Shown in pieces: positions 6,725 to 14,504 of a DNA stretch of 20,045 bases. The stretch comes from Clostridia bacterium (lineage in GTDB: Bacteria; Bacillota_A; Clostridia; Christensenellales; Aristaeellaceae): the NCBI GenBank assembly GCA_017464225.1, contig JAFUDW010000020.1, positions 1 through 20,045 of the forward strand, written 5' to 3'. Made by a program: the position numbers and the translations under genes. The notes beneath the pieces are model-generated. The model was not told the DNA's origin, did not search any database, and saw only the letters and a list, made by a program, of their open reading frames with translations. How positions within the stretch are numbered: position 1 is the stretch's first letter; each line of letters begins with the position of its first letter.

Positions 6725-7903
6725 ATGCAGCTTCACAATACCGGCGCAAAATCCGATATGCAACGGCAGGAAGGCCGCGGGTTACTGCACGCCTTTTATG
6801 CTGGTTTGGCTTTATCGCTGGGGATGCTGATCGGCGCCGGCATATGGTATATTGCGATCACCGGCAAGATCGGCCGGAAAAACTGGGATCCCCAGCGGTA
6901 CGGCACGCCCCCCATGCTGCTGGCGATCGTGGGCGGCGCGTTGCTAATCGCCGTGCTCGTATGCTTTTTCACATTGCCTGCCCTGAAACCCTGGTCCCGT
7001 CCCATTGCCAGGGATATATGGAAGGATCGATACCGTTATTTTCTGATCATTCCGGGCCTGATCGTGGTGTTCGTGTTCAGCTATATGCCCATGTACGGCA
7101 TCATCCTGGGCTTCAAGGATTATAAGATCAAAAGCGGCATCATGTTCTCGGAATGGGTGGGCACCTATCATTTTGAACGCTTCTTTAAAAGCCCAGTGGC
7201 CGGGCAGACCATCTGGAATACGCTGTTTATCGGCGTCACCCAACTGCTGATCACCTTCCCGGTGCCCATCATCCTGGCGCTGCTGATGAATGAGCTGCGC
7301 TCCACCTCTTACCGCCGCACCATCCAGACCATCATCTATCTGCCGCACTTTATCAGCTGGGTCATCATGTATTCCCTGCTGTTTTCCATGTTTTCCATCA
7401 CCTCGGGTTTGATCAATAAGCTGCTCATGTCTTTGGGGTATCCGGCCATCAATCTGCTCTCCGATCCCAATAAGTTTTACGGCATGCTGTATGGCACCTC
7501 TATCTGGAAGGAGGCCGGATGGGGCACCATCATCTATATGGCAGCCATTGCCGGCGTGGATCAGGAGATGTATGAGGCGGCTTACCTGGACGGCGCTAAC
7601 CGCTGGCAGCAGTGTATCCATATCACCCTGCCCTCCATCGCCTTTGCCATCACCACCATGCTGATTCTCAATGTAGGCTCGGTCATGGGCGCTAACTTTG
7701 ACCAGATCATGAACCTGCGCACCGCCGCTACCCAAACCACGGTGGCGCAGGTGATCGATACCTATGTATATGATATGGGCGTGGGAAAAGGACAGTATGA
7801 TCTGTCCACTGCCATCGGCCTGTTCCAGCAAGTTGTCAACTGTATCCTGCTGTTCGTTTCCAATTATGTGGTGAAAAGGATGTCCGGAGAGGGATTCTTC
7901 TGA
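6725..7903 (+). CDS. ABC sugar transporter permease, LplB-like, with two extra N-terminal membrane spans
   Basis: This is one of two inner-membrane subunits of a CUT1-type carbohydrate importer. The start is set at ATG 6725, just after the purine-rich AGGGGGGAAGA, rather than the in-frame ATG 6674 that lacks a ribosome binding site. The core from about residue 98 (RDIWKDRYRYFLIIPGL, then FSYMPMYGIILGFKDYKI) is typical of the LplB group. The EAA loop that contacts the ATPase reads EMYEAAYLDGANRWQQCIHI at about 281-300. At 392 residues it is longer than the usual 290-330. The first 90 residues add two hydrophobic spans (about 24-46 and 64-84) joined by a basic loop, which most relatives lack. 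It is followed by the second permease after 47 bases. Confidence 0.92.
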   Translation: MQLHNTGAKSDMQRQEGRGLLHAFYAGLALSLGMLIGAGIWYIAITGKIGRKNWDPQRYGTPPMLLAIVGGALLIAVLVCFFTLPALKPWSRPIARDIWKDRYRYFLIIPGLIVVFVFSYMPMYGIILGFKDYKIKSGIMFSEWVGTYHFERFFKSPVAGQTIWNTLFIGVTQLLITFPVPIILALLMNELRSTSYRRTIQTIIYLPHFISWVIMYSLLFSMFSITSGLINKLLMSLGYPAINLLSDPNKFYGMLYGTSIWKEAGWGTIIYMAAIAGVDQEMYEAAYLDGANRWQQCIHITLPSIAFAITTMLILNVGSVMGANFDQIMNLRTAATQTTVAQVIDTYVYDMGVGKGQYDLSTAIGLFQQVVNCILLFVSNYVVKRMSGEGFF

Positions 7904-7950
7904 TCCCGAACGCCGCAGCGCCCCATTCATCATAGAGGAGGAAAGCATCC

Positions 7951-8874
7951 ATGGCCACGAAAAGCAAAAAAGGAAACCAGATCAGGCGCAGCCTGGGCGA
8001 CCGGATATTCAACGCCTGCAATATCACGCTGTTTATCTTGATCGCGCTGATCGTTATCTTTCCCTTTTTCAATGTGATCGCCATTTCCCTGACCAGCAAT
8101 GTGGAATACATGCGGGAGCCATATATCATCTGGCCCAAGGAGCCCACGCTGGAGGCGTATTCCTATATTTTCTCCACCTCGCTGATCCCGCGTTCCTACG
8201 CGCTGACCATCGGGATCACCGTGGCGGCCACCACGCTGTCCACGCTGATCACCTCCATGCTGGCTTACGGACTGTGCAGGGGGGATTTGCGCGGACAGAA
8301 GTTCTTCATGATCTATCTGCTGATCACCATGTTCTTTTCCGGCGGCTTGATCCCCAACTACATGAACATCACCAAAACGCTGGGCTGGAGCAACAATCTA
8401 TTGGCGCTGATCGTCCCCAATTCCGTCAGCGTATTCAATTTCATCATCGTGCGGTCCTTCTTCCGGCAATTGCCGCCGTCGCTGGAGGAATCGGCACGTA
8501 TCGATGGCGCCAGCGAATGGACGATCCTGTTCCGCATCATCTATCCTTTGTCCATTCCGACGCTGGCCACCGTTGCCATGTTCGTGGCTGTGGGCACCTG
8601 GAACAGCTGGTTCTCCGCCATGCTGTACATGCGCGATGAAAAGCTGTACCCCCTGCAGCTGATCGTGCGCAACTTCGTGGTGCATGAGGCGCGTCCGGCG
8701 GACATGCAAAATATGGAGGGCCTGCGCGATGCCGCGGGCAACCGGATCTTCCTGAATGAAACCGGCCTGAAAATGGCCTGCGCCGTGGCCACCGTGCTGC
8801 CCATGGTGGTGATCTATCCCTTCATCCAGAAATATTTTGAAAAGGGCATGACCATCGGCGCCGTGAAGGGCTGA
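7951..8874 (+). CDS. ABC sugar transporter permease, YtcP/LplC-like
   Basis: This is the second permease of the importer, 307 residues, of normal length. An N-terminal basic segment is followed by the first span (NITLFILIALIVIFPFFNVI). The conserved EAA loop is EESARIDGASEWTILFRIIY near residues 179-198. The end, IQKYFEKGMTIGAVKG, is the signature C-terminus of this permease family. GAGGAGGAAAG precedes ATG 7951. It should pair with the upstream permease and be energised by an ATPase encoded elsewhere, since no such gene is in this window. Confidence 0.94.
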   Translation: MATKSKKGNQIRRSLGDRIFNACNITLFILIALIVIFPFFNVIAISLTSNVEYMREPYIIWPKEPTLEAYSYIFSTSLIPRSYALTIGITVAATTLSTLITSMLAYGLCRGDLRGQKFFMIYLLITMFFSGGLIPNYMNITKTLGWSNNLLALIVPNSVSVFNFIIVRSFFRQLPPSLEESARIDGASEWTILFRIIYPLSIPTLATVAMFVAVGTWNSWFSAMLYMRDEKLYPLQLIVRNFVVHEARPADMQNMEGLRDAAGNRIFLNETGLKMACAVATVLPMVVIYPFIQKYFEKGMTIGAVKG

Positions 8875-8898
8875 CGAGGCCCTAACCCATTTGATTGT

Positions 8899-8913
8899 AA
8901 GCCGATACGGCTT
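8899..8913 (+). other. Short hairpin between permease and binding-protein genes
   Basis: A perfect 6-bp stem AAGCCG/CGGCTT has a 3-base loop and lies 28 bases before the next ATG, with no T-run after it. It may protect or set the mRNA end, allowing the binding protein to be made in excess, as is common in importer operons. The function is inferred. Confidence 0.4.
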
Positions 8914-8940
8914 CAATAATATAAAAAAGGAGGAAACATC

Positions 8941-10500
8941 ATGAAACTTTGGAAACTGTTTGTTCTGGCGCTGGTGCTGCTTCTGGCCGTGACCGCCACC
9001 GGTTTGGCCTATGAGGGCGAAGTGCTGAACATCACCGCAGACTGCGACGACGATCCCTTCAGCTGGGATCCGGACAACGACGCTCTGGCCGCCTACATCC
9101 GCGATAACTTTGGTATCAACTTCATCCAGAGCGAAACCAACTACTACAATAACGACTTCACCGTCACGCAGCTGGCTGCCAACGAGGGCAAGCTGCCCGA
9201 GGTATTCACCTCTGATATCCTGTACTACACCCAGGAAATCACCCAGTTCATCCCCGAAGAGCTGGTGGCTGAAATTCCCCAGGAGCTGATCGACAAGTAT
9301 CCGCTGACCAAGGAACGCCTGGAAAACGACGCTGTTTCCCAGCTGGTGTACAATATGTACGGCGGCTACTACTTCCTGCCCAAGCCCGACTCCGCCGATC
9401 CTTCCATCTATCTGGCTGAGCGCAAAGGCCTGTTCATCCGCAAGGACTGGCTGGAGAAGCTGGGTCTGGAGATGCCCAACACCTGGGAAGAGCTCTATGA
9501 AGTCTGCCACGCCTTCACCTATAACGATCCCGATGGCAATGGCGTGAACGATACCTACGGCCTCACCGGCGACGGCCTGGGCACCCTGCGCTACTTCTTC
9601 GCCTCCACAGGCGTTTCCAACCGTTACTGGAACAAGGATGCCGACGGCAACTGGTTCTTCGGCGCTCTGGACGACAGGAACATCGAAGTGCTGGAGTGGC
9701 TGCGCAAGATGTATGAGGACGGCTCCATTGACCCCGACTTTGCCGCCACCACCTGGAAAGAGGGCCTGCAGAAGTTCTCATCCAATACCTTTGGCGTGTG
9801 CGTGCGCAATGCCGATGCTGACTGGATCAACAACGTGATGGTCAAGTACTACGGCGCCGCCAACCCTGATTGCAATCCCTTCGACCGCGTGAGCATGATC
9901 GGCGCTCTGGGCAATAATAAGGGCGATCAGCCCCGCATGGAAGCCTACATTTCCTGCATGGTGGCCGTGCAGTTCGCGCCTGAAATCACCGAAGAAAAGA
10001 TGGACCGCTTCCTGCAGTTCTATGAGTATCTGCTGGGCGACGGCAAATACATGCGTCTGGGCCTGGAAGGCGAAGACTATGTGATCAACGCCGACGGTAC
10101 CATTTCCAAGATCCGCGATGAGAACGGCAACGCCTCCAACCTGGCTGTGAAGTATCCCTCCATCCCCGTGACCCATTGGACTTCCTGGGGCTTTGAAATG
10201 GCCGCCATGCCCAATGTGGAATACTTTGATCAGTACAACGATGAGACCAAGGCCCTGAACGCCGAAGTCTGCGCCATCCGCAATGAGAACCCCGTGTATC
10301 CCGAGGTGGGCCCCATCCTGATTGATGACGACGCCGTTACCGATGCCGCCGCCTTCAATATCACCAGCGAGTACTGGCTGATCATTTCCGGCGACAAGCC
10401 CGTTGCCGATATGTTTGCCGATATGAAGACCCGCGCGCAGGCGTTCTATGGCCCCGCCACCGAAAAGGTGACCGAGATCGCCGCCGAATATGGCTGGTAA
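8941..10500 (+). CDS. Extracellular carbohydrate-binding protein of the ABC importer
   Basis: This 519-residue solute-binding protein belongs to the large LipO-like group that accompanies LplB/YtcP permeases. The Sec signal peptide is clear: MKLWK, then hydrophobic LFVLALVLLLAVTA, with probable cleavage after GLA at about residue 23. Family-typical stretches include LFIRKDWLEKLGLEMPNTWE (about 162-181) and YNDPDGNGVNDTYGLTG, an Asp/Asn-rich loop resembling a metal site. A strong AAGGAGG precedes the ATG. The codon choice is highly biased, consistent with strong expression. Unlike most Gram-positive binding proteins there is no lipobox cysteine near the signal cleavage site, so membrane anchoring must be by another means, or the protein is released. 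The ligand is unknown; an oligosaccharide is most likely. Confidence 0.93.
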   Translation: MKLWKLFVLALVLLLAVTATGLAYEGEVLNITADCDDDPFSWDPDNDALAAYIRDNFGINFIQSETNYYNNDFTVTQLAANEGKLPEVFTSDILYYTQEITQFIPEELVAEIPQELIDKYPLTKERLENDAVSQLVYNMYGGYYFLPKPDSADPSIYLAERKGLFIRKDWLEKLGLEMPNTWEELYEVCHAFTYNDPDGNGVNDTYGLTGDGLGTLRYFFASTGVSNRYWNKDADGNWFFGALDDRNIEVLEWLRKMYEDGSIDPDFAATTWKEGLQKFSSNTFGVCVRNADADWINNVMVKYYGAANPDCNPFDRVSMIGALGNNKGDQPRMEAYISCMVAVQFAPEITEEKMDRFLQFYEYLLGDGKYMRLGLEGEDYVINADGTISKIRDENGNASNLAVKYPSIPVTHWTSWGFEMAAMPNVEYFDQYNDETKALNAEVCAIRNENPVYPEVGPILIDDDAVTDAAAFNITSEYWLIISGDKPVADMFADMKTRAQAFYGPATEKVTEIAAEYGW

Positions 10501-10514
10501 TCCCCACGTAAATC

Positions 10515-10531
10515 GCATCATCGCATGATGC
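10515..10531 (+). other. Hairpin just after the binding-protein gene
   Basis: A perfect 7-bp stem GCATCAT/ATGATGC has a 3-base loop. It lies 15 bases after the stop codon and directly before a strong terminator-like hairpin. It may block 3' exonucleases or be part of the same termination structure. Confidence 0.5.
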
Positions 10532-10532
10532 C

Positions 10533-10572
10533 GGGGCCGCTTCTTTGCGCAAGGGGAGGCGGCCCCTTTTTT
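10533..10572 (+). terminator. Terminator or attenuator between importer and enzyme genes
   Basis: A perfect 8-bp GC-only stem (GGGGCCGC with GCGGCCCC) with a loop of 18 bases is followed by T6. It looks like a full intrinsic terminator, yet the next same-strand gene starts only 48 bases later with no obvious promoter between. Partial read-through would make the enzymes less abundant than the binding protein. Confidence 0.82.
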
Positions 10573-10619
10573 CCTGAATTGTACGCAGCGCGAGATTCGT
10601 GCTGGATGGAGGCAATCGA

Positions 10620-12458
10620 ATGCAGAAACAGAGAGGCGTTTATCTGGAGGAAAATGGCGACATCCGGGCATTTGGAAAGGTATGGAGATTTGATCCGTTC
10701 CTTCCGCCCGCGCTGCTGATGGCAAATGGCGAAAAAATCCCTTTTACGTCCTGTGAGCGCGCAGAACGCACGGCCGTTGCCAGCGGCCTTGGCGCCGGTT
10801 TCAGGACGGTAATGCAGGGAATCCCAGGCTGCGGCGATTTCCTGTTTGAAACCAGCGTATTGGTCAGCGATACAGACGGGCATGTGGATTTCACGTTTTC
10901 CGTCCATAGGGAAAGCGGCGCCAGGCTGAAAGAAGTGATATTCCCAGGGCCGCTGATGGCTGAAGAGAAGGGCGCGTATGCGGTGCTGAATACCATGCAG
11001 GGTCAATTGCTTCCAGCTGATTGGCCCGCGGAAATCGGCGCAAAGCTTCCCTTTGACGGACAGATGTGCTCTGAATCGGCGTATATGCCCTGGTGGGGCG
11101 AGGTGACGCCCGAGGGCAGCTATCTGGCCTGGGTGCGGTCGCCCTGGGACGCGAAATATGCGATTTCCCATCCGGCGGGCGGGCCGACCCGCGTCTTTGC
11201 CCGTCATCTGCCTTCTCTGGGAAAAATGCGCTATCAGCGCACGGTGAGCTATTATTTTCTTCCTGCCGGCAGCACTTATGTGGATCTGTGCCGCTTGTAC
11301 CGCGCGTTGGCGGATGAGGAGGGAAAGCCCGTTACCCTGCGGGAAAAGGCCGCGGAAAATCCGCAGGTGGACCGGCTCATCGGCTGTTGTGTGATGCATG
11401 TGGCAGGCAAGACCCACGTGACGCCCGATTCCAGATATTATGATCATGAACATACCGAAAAAAACGACCGGCTGGTGCCCTTTGCCCATTGGGAAGAGCG
11501 GGTGCGCAGGCTGAAAAAGCTGGGCGTGGAAAGGCTCTATCTCCATCAGGACGGCTGGGGACAGCCGGGATACGATAATCAGCATCCGGATTATCTGCCC
11601 CCCTGCAAGGAGTTGGGCGGCTGGGAAGGGATGAAAGCCCTGTCCGATACCATGCAGGAGCTGGGATACCTCTTTGGCATACATGATCAGTATCGGGATT
11701 ATTACCTGGACGCGCCTACCTATTCGGCGGATAACGCCTGCGTCAGCGCTGACGGCAGCATATACGGCCATGCCATCTGGGCGGGTGGAAAGCAGAATTA
11801 CCTGTGCGCTTCCTTGGCGCCGGGGTACGTGAAGCGAAATTTTACCCAGCTGCTAAAAGCGGGGATTTCGCTGCAGGCCACCTATCTGGATGTATTCACC
11901 TGCAATGAGGCCGATGAGTGCAACCATCCCCGGCATCGCATGACCCGGCGGGAATGCCTTGAATACCGCGCCAAATGCTTTCATTACCTTACTGCTCATG
12001 GGATTTTGCCCTCCTCGGAGGAGGTCAACGATTGGGCCATGGACAGCCAGGTTTTCTGCCATTGGGCGCCTTATCTTTCAGTTACCGCCATTCCCGCGCC
12101 TCTGTTCAACCTGGTATATCATGACTGCGTGATGATCCCATGGAAAATGGAAGCGGGGGAATGGGGCATTCCTGCGGGGACCACAGGTTTTCTCCATTGC
12201 CTGCTGAACGGCGGCATGCCCTATATGAGCGATGAGGCCGAGGGCGAGGCGCTGGAGGAAAATATCCGTCAATGGCGGGTGATTTCCGAGCTGCAGCGGA
12301 GCGTTGCCAAAGAGAAAATGACCGATCATCAATTCCTTTCAGGCGACAGAAAAAAGCAGCGCGCCGTTTATTCGGATGGAACCCAGGTCACGGTGGATTT
12401 TGAAAGTGGCGCGTTTGAAATCGTCTATCCGGACGGGAGGAGGGTGACCGAGCTGTGA
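10620..12458 (+). CDS. DUF5696-like putative cytoplasmic glycoside hydrolase
   Basis: The start is ATG 10620, preceded by GGAGG at 10608-10612 with a 7-base spacer; the in-frame GTG 10599 lies upstream of that site. The 612-residue product has no signal peptide. The N-terminal third looks beta-rich, like a galactose-mutarotase-type or beta-sandwich domain. The middle looks like a TIM barrel: YLHQDGWGQPGYDNQHP (with Asp311), then YLDVFTCNEADECNHPRH (Asp424) and ILPSSEEVNDWAMDS (Glu467/468). I associate these with DUF5696 proteins, which resemble the GH101/GH129 type barrels. By analogy Asp424 could be the nucleophile and Glu467 or Glu468 the acid/base, which is inference. It follows an oligosaccharide importer and overlaps the next gene by 4 bases, so cleavage of an imported glycan in the cytoplasm is the natural reading. 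The substrate is not known. Confidence 0.78.
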   Translation: MQKQRGVYLEENGDIRAFGKVWRFDPFLPPALLMANGEKIPFTSCERAERTAVASGLGAGFRTVMQGIPGCGDFLFETSVLVSDTDGHVDFTFSVHRESGARLKEVIFPGPLMAEEKGAYAVLNTMQGQLLPADWPAEIGAKLPFDGQMCSESAYMPWWGEVTPEGSYLAWVRSPWDAKYAISHPAGGPTRVFARHLPSLGKMRYQRTVSYYFLPAGSTYVDLCRLYRALADEEGKPVTLREKAAENPQVDRLIGCCVMHVAGKTHVTPDSRYYDHEHTEKNDRLVPFAHWEERVRRLKKLGVERLYLHQDGWGQPGYDNQHPDYLPPCKELGGWEGMKALSDTMQELGYLFGIHDQYRDYYLDAPTYSADNACVSADGSIYGHAIWAGGKQNYLCASLAPGYVKRNFTQLLKAGISLQATYLDVFTCNEADECNHPRHRMTRRECLEYRAKCFHYLTAHGILPSSEEVNDWAMDSQVFCHWAPYLSVTAIPAPLFNLVYHDCVMIPWKMEAGEWGIPAGTTGFLHCLLNGGMPYMSDEAEGEALEENIRQWRVISELQRSVAKEKMTDHQFLSGDRKKQRAVYSDGTQVTVDFESGAFEIVYPDGRRVTEL

Positions 12459-14491
12459 GCGAATTGCGCGTGACAACATATTCCCTGCCCGCAGCCTCTC
12501 TGGGGCAGCTGAATCCGCTGCCCGACCTGGGATCGGTCAGCGACGCTCATGCGAAGATTGAGATCGATCAAAGCACGGTATCGCCCGAGGAAGCAAAGTA
12601 TATGGGCTGGGGCCGCATCCATTCTATCCTTCCCTATCTGATACAGGATGGATATGATCGGGACAGGCGGGAGACTGCCGTCAAATCCATCGAGCTGGAA
12701 AACGAGCACTTGAAAGCGGTGTTCTTTCCCACGCTGGGCGGCCGGCTCTGGTCGCTGTACGATAAGGATGCCAAAGCAGAACTGCTGCACCGGAACCCGG
12801 TGTTTCAGCCCGCCAACTTGGCGCTCAGAAACGCCTGGTTTTCCGGCGGTGTGGAATGGAACTGCGGCATCATCGGCCACAGCCCCTTCACCTGCGACGA
12901 TATGGCCTGTGAAGCGCTGACGCTTTCGGATGGAACGCCTGTGCTTCGTATGTTCGCCTATGAGCGCGTCCGGCATCTGTTCTATCGCGTGGAAGCGCTT
13001 CTGCCGGATGGCGCGCGCCAGCTTTTTGTGCGCGTCCGCATCGATAACGCGTTGCCGGAGGATACCGCCGTATACTGGTGGAGCAATATGGCGGTGAATG
13101 AAAACGCGCGCCATCGGGTGATCGTTCCCGCAGAAAAGGCCTTCCGATACGGATATGGCGGAAAGCTCTGCAAGGTGCCGGTGCCCTATATGACGGCGGA
13201 GGCTGATAAGCTCTCCGGAGACGCCGCACGGCTGGCGAAGGAAAACGGCGGTTTCTTGAATTGGGATATCAGTCATCCCACCTGTCTGCCCCAGAGCATG
13301 GATTTCTTCTTTGACGTTCCGTCCAGCCAGCGGCCTTTCATTGCCTGCGTGGACGAAAACGGGTTCGGTATTTGCCAGACATCCACCCATGAGCTGCGCG
13401 GCAGAAAGCTCTTTGCTTGGGGAATGGGCAAGGGCGGCAGGCATTGGCAGTCCTTCCTTTCCACGCCGGACAGCGCGTATATTGAGCTGCAATCCGGCCT
13501 GGCGCGCACGCAGCTGGAGCATCTGCCCATGAAGGCAGGGGCCAGTATCTCCTGGCTGGAAGCGTACGGTGCTGTGCAGGCTGATCCGGACGCGGCTCAG
13601 GGTGCCGATTGGCATGCCGCAGCGCACGCTGTGGAAACCGCGCTGGAGAAAATGTGCCCGGCGGCCGAGCTTGAAGGGCTGCATCAGCGCATAAAGGATG
13701 AACTGGACAGCCAAACCGGTGAAGCGCTCCATTCCTGCGCGGGATTTGCGCATTGCGAGCAAGCGCTGTATGGCAATGACTTTTCCACATTCGGCCTTTC
13801 TTTGAACGCCATGCGGGTGAGCGACGCGGAAAACGCCTGGCTCGCGCTGATCAATACAGGCGTCCTGCCTTGTCCCGATCCCATGGAGCCGCCGAAAAGC
13901 TATCAGATCGGCGCTGCGTGGGAGGAGAAGCTGCAAGCGGCTGTCAACGGCGGGGCATCTGATCACTGGTACGCCCATTATCAACTGGGCGTGATGGCGC
14001 ATCACCGACAGGATATGAAAAAAGCCGAGGCCGAATATCGGCGTTCGCTGGAGGAACAGTGGAATCCCTGGGCGGCCCGGGGGCTTGCGCTGATCCAGCC
14101 GGAGAAAGCGCCGGAGTATCTGCTGAAAGCCGCTTCCGCCTGCCCTGTCCGTCCGCTTGTGATAGAGGCCATGGAAGCGCTGCTTCGCGAAAAACGCTAC
14201 GACGATATATTGCGGTTCTATGAAGGCCTTGCGGATCAGCGGAAGGCTGATGGCCGCGTGACGGCGTATTATGCCGCCGCGCTGCTCAGAAGCGGGCAGT
14301 TGGACGCGGCGGAGCGCGTGCTTCGCGGCCCCATCGTATTGACCGACGTACGGGAAGGCAACAATTTGCTTACCGATCTCTGGTTTGAAGCTGCCGCCAT
14401 CCGGCAATTCGGACGCGCCGATCACCAAAGCGTCGCCTGGGCGGAAACGCATGTTCAGCCCCCGAAACATCTGGATTTCAGGATGAAGTGA
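12455..14491 (+). CDS. DUF5107 domain protein with C-terminal TPR-like helices
   Basis: The GTG start overlaps the previous stop codon (GTGA), so translation is coupled. The 678-residue product has no signal peptide. The first 380 residues resemble the DUF5107/mutarotase-like beta-sandwich fold: IELENEHLKAVFFPTLGGRL, the Trp-rich WFSGGVEWNCGIIGHSPF and VYWWSNMAVNE are conserved-looking features of sugar-binding domains of this type. The C-terminal third (from about 500, YAHYQLGVMAHHRQDMKKAE and AYYAAALLRSGQLDAAERVL) looks like TPR helical repeats. Known relatives are often longer, about 1,000 residues, so this is a compact version. The role may be a glycan-binding or catalytic partner of the DUF5696 protein. 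No reaction can be assigned from the sequence. Confidence 0.78.
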   Translation: MSELRVTTYSLPAASLGQLNPLPDLGSVSDAHAKIEIDQSTVSPEEAKYMGWGRIHSILPYLIQDGYDRDRRETAVKSIELENEHLKAVFFPTLGGRLWSLYDKDAKAELLHRNPVFQPANLALRNAWFSGGVEWNCGIIGHSPFTCDDMACEALTLSDGTPVLRMFAYERVRHLFYRVEALLPDGARQLFVRVRIDNALPEDTAVYWWSNMAVNENARHRVIVPAEKAFRYGYGGKLCKVPVPYMTAEADKLSGDAARLAKENGGFLNWDISHPTCLPQSMDFFFDVPSSQRPFIACVDENGFGICQTSTHELRGRKLFAWGMGKGGRHWQSFLSTPDSAYIELQSGLARTQLEHLPMKAGASISWLEAYGAVQADPDAAQGADWHAAAHAVETALEKMCPAAELEGLHQRIKDELDSQTGEALHSCAGFAHCEQALYGNDFSTFGLSLNAMRVSDAENAWLALINTGVLPCPDPMEPPKSYQIGAAWEEKLQAAVNGGASDHWYAHYQLGVMAHHRQDMKKAEAEYRRSLEEQWNPWAARGLALIQPEKAPEYLLKAASACPVRPLVIEAMEALLREKRYDDILRFYEGLADQRKADGRVTAYYAAALLRSGQLDAAERVLRGPIVLTDVREGNNLLTDLWFEAAAIRQFGRADHQSVAWAETHVQPPKHLDFRMK

Positions 14492-14504
14492 AAGGAGAAT
14501 CACC

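Noticed and set aside
9778..11771. Long minus-strand open frames across the binding protein and DUF5696 genes
   Set aside because: Their composition is typical of antisense of GC-rich, codon-biased genes, and they cross the terminator at 10533-10572.
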